From positions 1 through 29,882 of the forward strand of contig JBCCRC010000042.1 in the NCBI GenBank assembly GCA_039208375.1: a stretch of DNA of 29,882 bases, given 5' to 3'. Numbering within the stretch: the first letter of the stretch is position 1; every line of letters begins with the position of its first letter. This document shows positions 8,291 to 16,422 of the stretch, one piece after another. A program made the position numbers and the translations under genes. Origin of the DNA: JANQPC01 sp039208375. GTDB lineage: Bacteria > Pseudomonadota > Alphaproteobacteria > Rhodobacterales > Rhodobacteraceae. Under the pieces are notes generated by a model, which had not been told where the DNA came from, searched no databases, and was given only the letters and a program-made list of their open reading frames with translations.

Positions 8291-9299
8291 CCCGCACGTA
8301 CAATCGCCGCTCGTTGATGAACGCGCGCCCGATCCCCAGGGCGTACGCGAAGCCGAAAACGCCGATCAGCCGCCCCGCAGCCAATGGTGGGATGTCTGGG
8401 ATCAGTTCAAGCATCACTCCGGCGCATTCTGGGGCATGGTCGTCTTCTTCTCGATCATCTTCCTCGTTGTCTTCGGCCCCTTTCTCTATTGGAACGATGC
8501 CACGTTCGTGCCCACGGGCCGCGCGTTTTTGGACTTGCGGGACATGCGGCCGATTTACACCGTTCTGTGGGAGGCGGAGCCAAAGGTCTCTTGGGTACAC
8601 CCGTTAGGGACGGACAATCTCGGCCGCGATACGCTCGCGCGGCTACTTTCGGGCGGTCGCGTTTCGATCGCGGTGGGGCTTGCGGCAATGGTTGTCTCCA
8701 TCGTGATCGGCACACTCGTCGGCGTGCTTGCCGGCTATATCCGCTGGCTCGATGGCCCTCTGATGCGGCTGACCGACCTGTTCCTCGCCCTGCCCCTTCT
8801 GCCGCTTCTGCTGGTGGCAGTGCTTCTGTTCCGCGATCCGCTTTCCTCGGCACTAGGACCGGAAGGGGGCACGTTCATTCTGATCGTGACGCTTGTGGGC
8901 ATCACCTCCTGGATGCAGACGGCGCGAATCGTGCGCGGGGATGTTCTGGCATTGAAGGAGCGCGAATTCGTTCTCGCCGCCCGCTCCATCGGCACATCGA
9001 ACACCCGGATGATCACGCGGCATATCCTGCCCAACGTGCTGTCGCCGATCATGGTATCGGCCACGCTGGGGATCGCCACCGCGATTATCACCGAAAGCGC
9101 GCTTTCCTTTCTGGGCTTCGGCTTCCCGCCAGATTTCCCAACGTGGGGTAAGCTGCTCTTCGATAGCGTGGACCGGATGGTACAATACCCCGAACGCGTG
9201 ATCTGGCCCGGGCTTCTGATCTCGCTTACCGTGCTGAGCGTCAATTATATCGGCGATGGACTTCGGGATGCGCTCGACCCGCGCATCCGGGGGCGGTGA
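8283..9299 (+). CDS. ABC transporter permease, DppC type
   Basis: Second inner-membrane permease of the importer, 338 residues from the ATG at 8283, which lies inside the end of the upstream permease gene. The first 40 residues are hydrophilic, then QWWDVWDQFKHHSGAFWGM leads into the first membrane helix, as in OppC/DppC proteins. Further features are HPLGTDNLGRDTLARLLSGG, the ATPase-coupling loop REFVLAARSIGTSNTRMI and the terminal GDGLRDALDPR. The N-terminal insertion between helix 1 and the HPLGTD motif (about 8495-8595) is longer than in short DppC members and resembles OppC. An in-frame earlier start at 8241 would overlap the upstream gene further and has no support. The stop overlaps the start of the following GNAT gene. 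Confidence 0.93.
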   Translation: MTDPHVQSPLVDERAPDPQGVREAENADQPPRSQWWDVWDQFKHHSGAFWGMVVFFSIIFLVVFGPFLYWNDATFVPTGRAFLDLRDMRPIYTVLWEAEPKVSWVHPLGTDNLGRDTLARLLSGGRVSIAVGLAAMVVSIVIGTLVGVLAGYIRWLDGPLMRLTDLFLALPLLPLLLVAVLLFRDPLSSALGPEGGTFILIVTLVGITSWMQTARIVRGDVLALKEREFVLAARSIGTSNTRMITRHILPNVLSPIMVSATLGIATAIITESALSFLGFGFPPDFPTWGKLLFDSVDRMVQYPERVIWPGLLISLTVLSVNYIGDGLRDALDPRIRGR

Positions 9300-9862
9300 G
9301 CTTTGCGTTCCATCCGTTAACGGCGGCGCGTTGGGCGGACGTGGAGCGCCTCTTCGAAGACACCAGCGCGACCCGCAATTGCTGGTGCATGTGGTGGCGG
9401 ATCGCGGGCAATGCGTGGCGCGACACTACGAGAGCGAGCCGGAAGAAGGCCTTCCGCAAGGCTGTCACCGCCGGACCGCCTCCCGGAATCCTAGCCTACG
9501 AGGGCGGGGCCCCCGTTGGCTGGGTGCAGGCGACCCCGCGCACTGTGATCCCACGTTTCAATGCAGGTCGCACATCGAAGCCCGAGCGCGAAGCGGACTT
9601 CCAAGCCACGTGGGCCTTGTCCTGCTTCTACACGGCCAAATCGCACCGGCGCCGCGGGCTGATGACGGATCTCGCACGCGCTGCCTGCGCCTTCGCCGCA
9701 GCGGAAGGTGCCAAGGTCGTAGAAGCCGCACCGATCCGCGCAAAGCCGGAATTGCAATGGAGCGATGGCTACGTTGGCCTTGTTCCCGCCCTTGAACGCG
9801 CTGGGTTCGAGCCAGTGGAGCCCCGCGGCAAGGTGCGCGTTTTCATGCGCTGGAACCCTTGA
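9296..9862 (+). CDS. GNAT-family N-acetyltransferase
   Basis: Putative acetyl-CoA dependent N-acetyltransferase, 188 residues. The GTG start shares four bases with the stop of the permease gene (GTGA), so it is translated as the last member of the transporter unit. The acetyl-CoA loop appears as SHRRRGLMTDL (about 119-129), preceded by the beta strand ALSCFYTAKS. A Cys/Trp-rich patch near residues 27-35 (CWCMWW) is characteristic of a subset of cytoplasmic GNATs. Together with two amidohydrolases across the divergent promoter, the locus pairs deacylation with a possible acylation step. The physiological acceptor is unknown. It ends four bases before the convergent DUF3422 gene. Confidence 0.85.
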   Translation: MSFAFHPLTAARWADVERLFEDTSATRNCWCMWWRIAGNAWRDTTRASRKKAFRKAVTAGPPPGILAYEGGAPVGWVQATPRTVIPRFNAGRTSKPEREADFQATWALSCFYTAKSHRRRGLMTDLARAACAFAAAEGAKVVEAAPIRAKPELQWSDGYVGLVPALERAGFEPVEPRGKVRVFMRWNP

Positions 9863-9866
9863 CCCG

Positions 9867-11147
9867 CTATTCCACCGATTTGCGGATGCGCTGCACCAGC
9901 CACCAGACAATGGCAATCACAAGCGGCGTGACGATCGCCGTCAGCACGAGCGACGAGACATTGAGCCCCTCGCCCACCGGCCCCAGAAGATAGATCGCGA
10001 GGTTAACGGCATAGTAGCTGATCGCCACCACGCTCAGCCCCTCAACCGTGCGCTGCAACCGGAGTTGCAGATCGGCACGCTTGTCCATGCTTTCGAGCAG
10101 CGATTGGTTTTGCGCCGAGCGCTCCACATCCACGCGCGTGCGCAACAGGTTGCCGGCGCGCATCGCGCGTTCCGCCATGGCGCCAAGGCGGCCCTCGGCA
10201 GACTTTACCGTGCGCATCGCGGGATCGTATCGGCGCATCATGAACTCACCGAACGTTTGCCGGCCCTCAAAGCGCTCTTCGCGCAACACGTCGATCCGGT
10301 CGTGTACCAAAACTTCATAGGCCCCGGTCGCCCCGAAGCGGAATGAGGATTGCGCGAGCATGTTCTCAAGCTCAGACGATATCTGCAAAAGGCCGGTCAG
10401 TGTTTCGTCGGCGCTCGACGTGCCGCCGCTCATCTGACCCATGAGCCGGGTAAGCTCGCCATCGATCTCGCCCATCCGCGGCCCAAGCGCGCGCACGCGG
10501 GCTAACCCGAGCATCGACATGGATTTGTAGGTTTCGATCTCGCAGAGCCGCTGCACGATCCTGCCCACACGCCGACCGCCCGTTTCGGGGCGCACGAAAA
10601 CCGCAAAGCGCATATGCCCGCCCGGATCGATCCGGAAATCGCCGGCGATAATCGCCGCATCATCAAGCACATGGCTTGCGGCCAGGCTTTCGGGAACGAA
10701 CCAGTCGCCCAGTTTCTTGGCGACGCCGCCGCCACCATTTTGAAGCTCCACCCGGATCAACGCAGAGGTGATGCGGTTGCCCGGAGCCTCGGCCAACCAA
10801 TCCTCAGGAAAAACGCGAAAGGTTTCCGCATCAAACGGGCGCTCGGCGACGCCGGTATCAAAGATCGTATACGTGATAAACTCGGTATGGCTTTCCCACT
10901 TCAGATGATACTTGCCGATCTCGCCGAACCAATGCGTGGCCCCAGGCTGCGGGTGGGGTGCACCAAATCGATCCAACAGGCTGATGAGGTGCGCGCGATC
11001 AAGCTCGCGGTCCCGCGCCGCGGCATCCTTGGGCTGCTTGATGGCCAGATAGGCCGCGCGACAGGGGGCATCGAGCGCGTGAAACGGGCGTGCGTGTAGT
11101 TCGTTCGCTAGTTTGTAGCGAAGCGGATGATCTTCAAGTTGCGCCAT
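9867..11147 (-). CDS. DUF3422 family membrane-anchored protein
   Basis: Uncharacterised protein of 426 residues, typical of the DUF3422 family found widely in proteobacteria. The start is taken at the ATG near 11147 because the conserved opening MAQLEDHPLRYKLANELHARP begins there; an open frame further upstream (to about 11477) looks like translated intergenic DNA. The N-terminal two-thirds is soluble, with the segment GEIGKYHLKWESHTEFITYT and a helical, coiled-coil-like middle (SELENMLAQSSF, LRTRVDVERSAQNQSL). The C-terminus has two membrane helices (about 365-385 and 395-415) followed by a short basic tail. Family function is not known to me; membrane anchoring with a large cytoplasmic part is inferred. 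It is monocistronic as far as can be seen. Confidence 0.9.
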   Translation of the reverse strand: MAQLEDHPLRYKLANELHARPFHALDAPCRAAYLAIKQPKDAAARDRELDRAHLISLLDRFGAPHPQPGATHWFGEIGKYHLKWESHTEFITYTIFDTGVAERPFDAETFRVFPEDWLAEAPGNRITSALIRVELQNGGGGVAKKLGDWFVPESLAASHVLDDAAIIAGDFRIDPGGHMRFAVFVRPETGGRRVGRIVQRLCEIETYKSMSMLGLARVRALGPRMGEIDGELTRLMGQMSGGTSSADETLTGLLQISSELENMLAQSSFRFGATGAYEVLVHDRIDVLREERFEGRQTFGEFMMRRYDPAMRTVKSAEGRLGAMAERAMRAGNLLRTRVDVERSAQNQSLLESMDKRADLQLRLQRTVEGLSVVAISYYAVNLAIYLLGPVGEGLNVSSLVLTAIVTPLVIAIVWWLVQRIRKSVE

Positions 11148-11336
11148 GTGCCTGCCTTTCACGCGTGGCCGGAACCTAGCTTTTTTCGAAACGCAGTAAA
11201 CAGAAAAATTCATTAATTCTGGCGAGTTACGTGTACACGATGGTGCACAGGGCAGCAGAATTAGCGCGTATGGGCGACGGAACTTGCACGCGGCCCCGTG
11301 AAATCCGGCATCGAAACCCTTTTGTTGGAGAGCCCC

Positions 11337-11618
11337 ATGACCCGTATCATTTTCACGACCGGCGCCATCGTTTTCCTTGCTAGCGCGGCCGAAGTTCTTG
11401 CCGCGGACGGCGCCCGCATCGACCGCATCGAAGACAGGATTGACCGCGTTGAATCCATACGTGACCGCCAGGTGCACCGTGGCCCACTGGATCGCGTGGA
11501 AGATGTGCTTGATGCCCGTGAATCGGTCCGCGATCGTGCGGGGCTCGATGCGCCAAGGCCGATCGACCGCGCCGAACGCCGCAAGATCGGGTTTTGGTGG
11601 AGTACCCGGGTTCAGTAA
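11337..11618 (+). CDS. Small exported Asp/Arg-rich protein, hypothetical
   Basis: A 93-residue protein I do not recognise. The start at ATG 11337 is chosen for its TTGGAG ribosome site six bases upstream and because a signal peptide follows at once (MTRIIFTTGAIVFLASAAEVLAADG, cleavage likely after the second Ala-Ala). The mature part is almost entirely charged, with loose repeats of the form D-R-I/V-E-D-R/V (DRIEDRIDRVES, DRVEDVLDARES, DRAERR), predicted to be helical or coiled coil. It ends in a short aromatic tail (GFWWSTRVQ). Divergent from the DUF3422 gene and converging on the lyxose isomerase gene with an 11-base gap. Real gene status is supported by the signal peptide, ribosome site and periodic composition; no function can be assigned. 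Confidence 0.65.
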   Translation: MTRIIFTTGAIVFLASAAEVLAADGARIDRIEDRIDRVESIRDRQVHRGPLDRVEDVLDARESVRDRAGLDAPRPIDRAERRKIGFWWSTRVQ

Positions 11619-11629
11619 AGCACCGCGCG

Positions 11630-12313
11630 CTAGTTCAGCCAGCGCTCGTAATCGCTCACCAGGAGGTGCGTTGGCGCAACATCTTCCTCGATCTCGGCAA
11701 ATCGCCCGATAGGTTCACGGAAGATGTTGTCGGTGAGATCGTCATTGACGGTAGACACCTCTCCGATCAGCACATCGCCGCCCTCGCCCCAGAAGGCATG
11801 CCAGTCACCGGGCATCAGTGTGACGCTTTCGCCCGGCGCGAGTTTAAGAACTTCGCCGGGGGCAAAGGTTCGCGCGATGCCGTCGCAGCACACGGACCCG
11901 CCGCGATCCTCGGCAAATGCGCCCGCATCATCCGAGCCAAAAAGCTCGATCGCGAGGGTCGCGCCGCCGCGATTGATGATATCTTCTGATTTTACAATGT
12001 GGGTGTGCATCGGGCTGATCTGATCCTGCCGCGAGATCAACAGCTTCTCCGCGTAAACCATGCCCCGCCCGCGTTCGAGATCGTCAAGCGTGCCGTTGCG
12101 CAGGGTGAACAGAAACAGGCCCAGCTTCTCAAAATCACCCTGACCGTAATCAGTGATATCCCATCCCATGCGCCGCTCAACGATCATCGACGCATCACTG
12201 CGGGCCGCGAACGCATCGGGGCTCCAATAGGCGAAGGGCGGCAGAACAAAGCCGTGGGTGCGGATCATCTCATCCGCCGCCGCCATGATTTCGTTTATGC
12301 GGGAACGTTTCAT
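11630..12313 (-). CDS. D-lyxose ketol-isomerase family protein (cupin)
   Basis: Sugar isomerase of 227 residues in the D-lyxose isomerase cupin family (Pfam Lyx_isomer), which interconverts D-lyxose and D-xylulose, and often D-mannose and D-fructose, using a divalent metal. The metal site is visible: His103 and His105 in PMHTHIVKSED, Glu110, and His172 in MPGDWHAFW. The opening (RSRINEIMAAADEMI) and YAEKLLI segments also fit the family. The ATG at 12313 follows a strong GGGAGGTGG ribosome site. The gene lies 62 bases downstream of the amidotransferase-like gene on the same strand and may be co-transcribed, though no sugar kinase or sugar transporter is next to it. Confidence 0.88.
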   Translation of the reverse strand: MKRSRINEIMAAADEMIRTHGFVLPPFAYWSPDAFAARSDASMIVERRMGWDITDYGQGDFEKLGLFLFTLRNGTLDDLERGRGMVYAEKLLISRQDQISPMHTHIVKSEDIINRGGATLAIELFGSDDAGAFAEDRGGSVCCDGIARTFAPGEVLKLAPGESVTLMPGDWHAFWGEGGDVLIGEVSTVNDDLTDNIFREPIGRFAEIEEDVAPTHLLVSDYERWLN

Positions 12314-12375
12314 GAGCCACCTCCCTTGGGTCAGCGCACTCTAAACACAGATTTCAGGGGGCGGAAAAGGGGCTG

Positions 12376-13152
12376 TCAGGCGCTCTTCAGCGCCGCGGGG
12401 CGCTCGCCCGCCGCCCAGGCGCGGGTGGCGCGGCCGAACGCCTCAAACAGCGGGCGGGATACCGGGTCTTCGGCCGCGTTCCATTCAGGATGCCACTGCA
12501 CGCCCAGCGCAAATCCCGGCGCGCCTTTCACGTAGATCGCTTCGGCAGTGCCATCGTCGGCCCAGCCATCTATCACGATCCGCGCGCCGGGCTCTTCGAT
12601 GCCTTGGCCATGGAGCGTGTTGGTGAGCACCACTTCCGATCCCATCATCCGGTGGAACACGCCGCCCTTGGTGAACGTTACATCATGGCGCAATTCGAAT
12701 TTTTCTTCGAGTGTGCCATCGGGCGGCATGCGGTGGTTCATCCGGCCTGGAAGCTCGCGGATTTCGGGATGCAGCGTGCCGCCCATAGCGACGTTGAGTT
12801 CCTGGAACCCACGGCAAATGGCCAGGATTGGTTGCCCAACCTCAACACAGGCGCGGATGAGGCCCAGCGCGATCTGGTCGCGCGCGCGATCGAAAGTGCC
12901 GTGGGCGTCGGTCTCCTCATGCCCATATTCCTCAGGATGCACGTTTGGCCGCCCGCCGGTGAAGACAAATCCGTGACAGGCCCCCATCAATTCCTCAACC
13001 GACACGAATTCGGGATCTGCAGGGATAATCATCGGCAGCGCCTGCGAGACTTGCGCGACGGCGTGGGAGTTCATCGAACCGCCCGCGTGGGCTGGGTACT
13101 GATCATTGATCAGATGGCTATTGCCAATAATGCCAACGATAGGCCGCGCCAT
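12376..13152 (-). CDS. Gamma-glutamyl-gamma-aminobutyrate hydrolase-like class I amidotransferase (C26)
   Basis: Cytoplasmic hydrolase of 258 residues in the peptidase C26/PuuD family, which removes gamma-glutamyl groups, for example from gamma-glutamyl-GABA in putrescine breakdown. The catalytic triad is in place: Cys113 in LAICRGFQELN, His221 and Glu223 in GVQWHPEWN. The oxyanion segment FTGGRPNVHPEEYG (64-77) is the usual PuuD form. Length matches the family. No other putrescine genes (puuA, puuB, puuC) lie nearby, so a role in a different gamma-glutamyl amide pathway is equally possible. The gene sits upstream of the lyxose isomerase gene and downstream of a strong hairpin at 13221-13250. 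Confidence 0.88.
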   Translation of the reverse strand: MARPIVGIIGNSHLINDQYPAHAGGSMNSHAVAQVSQALPMIIPADPEFVSVEELMGACHGFVFTGGRPNVHPEEYGHEETDAHGTFDRARDQIALGLIRACVEVGQPILAICRGFQELNVAMGGTLHPEIRELPGRMNHRMPPDGTLEEKFELRHDVTFTKGGVFHRMMGSEVVLTNTLHGQGIEEPGARIVIDGWADDGTAEAIYVKGAPGFALGVQWHPEWNAAEDPVSRPLFEAFGRATRAWAAGERPAALKSA

Positions 13153-13220
13153 GTGTCATCCCGCAATTTCTCACCCTTATGGGGTAAACCATAGAACAAT
13201 TCGCCTGGCAGGAACATGTA

Positions 13221-13250
13221 GCCCCGCGCACAAGGGGCTGTGCGCGGGGC
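13221..13250 (-). terminator. Strong 12-bp hairpin downstream of the GlcG-like gene
   Basis: A perfect 12-bp inverted repeat, GCCCCGCGCACA / TGTGCGCGGGGC, encloses a 6-base loop (AGGGGC). It starts 19 bases after the stop of the glcG-like gene on the minus strand and lies about 70 bases before the next minus-strand gene, the right place for a transcription terminator of the glcB-glcG unit. No T-run follows on either strand, so it would be a non-canonical or processing/stabilising hairpin. Confidence 0.65.
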
Positions 13251-13269
13251 CGCAGGGGAACAATACGCG

Positions 13270-13698
13270 CTACGGCTCGGGAACGTATCCGGCTGCGGTG
13301 ATTCCGGCCACCGCCACTTCGGCGTCGTTGTCAGACGTATCACCTGTAACACCCACGGCGCCAAGGATCGCCCCACGGCCATCGCGCACAAGAACGCCGC
13401 CGGGCACCGGGATCACCGCGCCGCCATAGGCACCGTTTACCGCAGCCATGAAATAGGGTTGCGCTTCCGCGCGGGCCATCTGCGCACTGCCGGGCATGCC
13501 CAGCATCACCGCGCCATGGGCCTTGCCATGGGCGATGGCAAAGCGCCCCGGGCTCGCGCCATCTTCGCGTTCGAACGCGCGCACGTGCCCGCCGGCATCG
13601 AGCACGATCACGCTGAGTGGCTTCAGGCCCATTTCACGCCCCTTCGCTAGCGTCTGGCGGACGATGCGCCGGGCACGGGCCAGGGTGATCTCTCCCAT
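13270..13698 (-). CDS. glcG: GlcG/HbpS family haem-degrading-type protein
   Basis: Small protein of 142 residues in the GlcG/HbpS (DUF336) family, whose members bind small ligands or haem and often lie in glycolate-utilisation operons. Family features: TLARARRIVRQTLAKGREMG helix, the central LSVIVLDAGGHVRAFEREDGA segment, the KAHGA motif, GGVLVRDGRGAILGAVGVTG and a terminal D-x-A-E-V-A helix. No signal peptide, so cytoplasmic. It lies 45 bases downstream of glcB on the same strand, matching the glc gene neighbourhood. The glycolate oxidase subunits glcDEF are not in this window. The biochemical role of GlcG itself is unsettled. Confidence 0.85.
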   Translation of the reverse strand: MGEITLARARRIVRQTLAKGREMGLKPLSVIVLDAGGHVRAFEREDGASPGRFAIAHGKAHGAVMLGMPGSAQMARAEAQPYFMAAVNGAYGGAVIPVPGGVLVRDGRGAILGAVGVTGDTSDNDAEVAVAGITAAGYVPEP

Positions 13699-13743
13699 AG
13701 TTCCTCCATTCTTTCGGGATCGTCTTGGGTTTGCGGGGGCGGC

Positions 13744-15888
13744 CTACCCAGCCGCCTTCCGTTCCAACCGACGGGCATGCAAAACCGGTTCGGTATATCC
13801 TGAGGGCTGTGTTCGGCCTTTGAAGACGAGGTCTGACGCAGCGCGGAACGCAATGCCGTCAAAGGCCGGGCCCATCGGCCTATACGCTGGATCATTGGCG
13901 TTCTGCCGATCTACCACCGCCGCCATCTTGCGCATCGCGTCGCTGACCTGATCTTCGCTCACCACGCCATGGTGCAGCCAGTTGGTGATGTGCTGGGCCG
14001 ATATCCGGCAGGTCGCCCGATCCTCCATAAGGCCCACGTCATTCAGATCAGGCACCGTCGAGCACCCCACGCCCTGATCGATCCAGCGCACCACGTAGCC
14101 GAGGATGCCCTGGGCGTTGTTTTCAACCTCACGCATAATCTGCGCATCTGTCCATTTGCTGAAGGTTGCCAGCGGGATTTCGAGAAGCCCGTCCACATGC
14201 GCCCGGCGGCCGCCTGCACGCAGCCGCTCCTGCACGGCGAAGACGTCCACTTGGTGGTAGTGCAGCGCGTGCAGCGTGGCCGCCGTCGGCGATGGCACCC
14301 AAGCGCAGTTGGCGCCCGCCTTGGGATGCTCGATCTTGGTCTCTAGCATGGCCGCCATCTTGTCGGGCATCGCCCACATGCCCTTGCCGATCTGCGCTTT
14401 GCCGGACAGCCCGCACGCAAGTCCGATATCGACATTGCGGTTCTCGTAGGCCGCGATCCAGAACTTGCGCTTGATGAAATCTTTCCGGCTGAAGGCGCCA
14501 GCTTCCATTGAGGTGTGGATCTCGTCGCCGGTACGGTCGAGAAATCCTGTGTTGATGAAGGCCACTCGGTGCTTCGCGGCTCGGATACACTCCATGAGGT
14601 TCACAGAGGTGCGCCGCTCCTCATCCATGATGCCGAGTTTCACCGTGTAGCGCGGCAGGCCCAGCACCTCTTCCACGCGGGTAAAGACCGCGTCAGTAAA
14701 TGCCACCTCTTCGGGCCCGTGCATCTTGGGCTTAACCACGTAGACGGAGCCTTGAGTGGAGTTGCGCAGGCCCTCTGATTTTCCAAGATCGTGCATGGCG
14801 ATGACCACGGTCAGCATCGCATCCATCAGCCCCTCGAAGACCGCGCCGCCGGCATCCTCCATCGCAGGGTTGGTCATCAGATGGCCGACATTGCGCACCA
14901 GCATCAGTGCGCGCCCCTTAAGGGTAATCTCTTCGCCATCGGGCGCGGTGTACGACAGATCCTCAGCCAACGCGCGCGTGATCGTCGCGTCACCCTTTTC
15001 GAACGTTGTCTCCAGATCACCGCGCATCAGACCCAGCCAATTGCGATAAGCCAGAACCTTGTCTTCGGCATCCACGCAAGCAACGGAATCCTCGCAATCC
15101 ATGATCACAGAGACGGCCGACTCAAGGCGAATATCGGCAAGCCCCGCCTGATCGCGAGCGCCGATCCTATGGGTGCGGTCAAAGACCAACTCCACATGCA
15201 GCCCATTGTTACGCAAGAGCACTGCGTCTGGTGCACGGGGGTGGCCCCGATAGCCGACGAATTTCTCGGGCTCTGCGAGAGGCAGATCATCGACGAGCAA
15301 GGCGTGATCTCGAACATGATAGCGGCGGGCGTCGGCATGGCTGGTGCCCACAAGCGGGAATGCGTCATCGAGGAAGACGCGGGCCCGTGCCACCACGCGG
15401 GCACCGCGACCCCGGTCATAGCCGCTCCCGGTCGGCGGTGCGCCTAAGGCATCGGTGCCGTAGAAGGCGTCGTAGAGGCTGCCCCACCGCGCATTTGCGG
15501 CGTTCAGCGCGTAGCGAGCGTTTGTAATTGGAACAACGAGTTGCGGCCCGGGCACCGACGCGATCTCGGGGTCGGTGCCCAACGTCGCAATCTCGAAATC
15601 ATCGCCTTCTGGAACGAGATACCCGATCTCTTCCAAAAACGCCTTGTAGCGTTCATGGTCATGGGCCTGGTTACGGTTGCGCAGGTGCCAATCGTCGATA
15701 CGGGCTTGAAGCTCTTCTCGGCGCGCCAGAAGCCGGCGGTTCTCCGGTGCGAACTCAGCAAAAAGAGCCGAGAGGCCGGCCCAAAACTGTTCTACCGAAA
15801 GGCCGGTGCCAGGAAGCGCCTCCTCTTCCACGAAACGCTTCAGTTCCGGAGCAACACGAAGGCCCGGGGCCGCATCCTGCAATGTCAT
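13744..15888 (-). CDS. glcB: Malate synthase G
   Basis: Malate synthase G, 714 residues (usual about 720), condenses glyoxylate with acetyl-CoA to give malate in glycolate/glyoxylate use. Landmark segments are all present: VPITNARYALNAANARWGSL, the active-site region SVIMDCEDSVACVDAEDKV, MLVRNVGHLM, the FINTGFLDRTGDEIHTSME stretch, and the C-terminal MEDRATCRISAQHITNWL carrying the catalytic Asp. Start is the ATG at 15888. It heads a two-gene unit with the GlcG-like gene and is divergent from the arsR gene, with 198 bases between them. No isocitrate lyase is in the window, consistent with glyoxylate arriving from glycolate or purine-type sources, though that may be encoded elsewhere. Confidence 0.97.
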   Translation of the reverse strand: MTLQDAAPGLRVAPELKRFVEEEALPGTGLSVEQFWAGLSALFAEFAPENRRLLARREELQARIDDWHLRNRNQAHDHERYKAFLEEIGYLVPEGDDFEIATLGTDPEIASVPGPQLVVPITNARYALNAANARWGSLYDAFYGTDALGAPPTGSGYDRGRGARVVARARVFLDDAFPLVGTSHADARRYHVRDHALLVDDLPLAEPEKFVGYRGHPRAPDAVLLRNNGLHVELVFDRTHRIGARDQAGLADIRLESAVSVIMDCEDSVACVDAEDKVLAYRNWLGLMRGDLETTFEKGDATITRALAEDLSYTAPDGEEITLKGRALMLVRNVGHLMTNPAMEDAGGAVFEGLMDAMLTVVIAMHDLGKSEGLRNSTQGSVYVVKPKMHGPEEVAFTDAVFTRVEEVLGLPRYTVKLGIMDEERRTSVNLMECIRAAKHRVAFINTGFLDRTGDEIHTSMEAGAFSRKDFIKRKFWIAAYENRNVDIGLACGLSGKAQIGKGMWAMPDKMAAMLETKIEHPKAGANCAWVPSPTAATLHALHYHQVDVFAVQERLRAGGRRAHVDGLLEIPLATFSKWTDAQIMREVENNAQGILGYVVRWIDQGVGCSTVPDLNDVGLMEDRATCRISAQHITNWLHHGVVSEDQVSDAMRKMAAVVDRQNANDPAYRPMGPAFDGIAFRAASDLVFKGRTQPSGYTEPVLHARRLERKAAG

Positions 15889-16078
15889 TCTACGTTCGAA
15901 CCTCCCTGCGGTATGCTACCGCACACCGGGTTTTCTAGGCTGCGCGGCGCGCCCGGGCAAGCGTTCTGGTCACAAAACCAAACCAATTCACGAAACAGTT
16001 TTTTCAACTCGGAGTGGCGACAAAATACTTAGCCGAATTGCGAAGTTTTTCTTGCGAAGCTGAAGTCAGCAGGGTTAC

Positions 16079-16094
16079 TTAGCCATATGGCTAA
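16079..16094. promoter_or_regulatory. Perfect 16-bp palindrome over the arsR start codon (candidate operator)
   Basis: TTAGCCATATGGCTAA is a perfect inverted repeat whose centre includes the ATG (16087-16089) of the ArsR-type regulator. A partial copy of its left flank, TACTTAGCC, occurs at 16026-16034 and again at 16076-16084, exactly 50 bases apart. ArsR-family repressors bind short dyads at their own promoters, so this is a good candidate autoregulatory site. No clear ribosome site precedes the ATG. Sequence is direct; the operator role is inferred. Confidence 0.5.
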
Positions 16095-16422
16095 CCATGA
16101 TCCCGCGCTAAATGCGCTCTTTCACGCGCTTTCGGATCCCTCCCGCCGTTTGATCCTGACAAGGCTGATGGCAGGGCCCGCGCCAGTGTCGAAGTTGGCC
16201 GAACCGCTCGACATGGCCTTGCCCACTGTGCTGCAGCACCTCGCCAAGCTCGAAGCCGGCGGGCTGATACGCTCGGAAAAGCGGGGCCGCACCCGAATTT
16301 GCACGGCAAACCCGCAGGCGCTTGCCGATGCTGCGGGGTGGATTGCCGATCTGCGCGCCGATTGGACCGCGCGACTCGACCGCCTTGAAGACTTTCTTGA
16401 TGAAGATGGAGACAGCCCATGA
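16087..16422 (+). CDS. ArsR-family winged-helix transcriptional regulator
   Basis: DNA-binding regulator of 111 residues, compact like most ArsR proteins. The sequence opens with ALNALFHALSDPSRRLILTRL, the standard first helices, followed by the recognition region VSKLAEPLDMALPTVLQHLAKLEAGGLI and the wing SEKRGRTRIC. The metal-binding ELCVCDL box of classical ArsR is absent, placing it with the non-metal subgroup paired with SRPBCC proteins. It overlaps the next gene by four bases (ATGA), so the two are made together. Its start codon lies inside a perfect palindrome, suggesting autoregulation. Signal unknown. Confidence 0.92.
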   Translation: MANHDPALNALFHALSDPSRRLILTRLMAGPAPVSKLAEPLDMALPTVLQHLAKLEAGGLIRSEKRGRTRICTANPQALADAAGWIADLRADWTARLDRLEDFLDEDGDSP

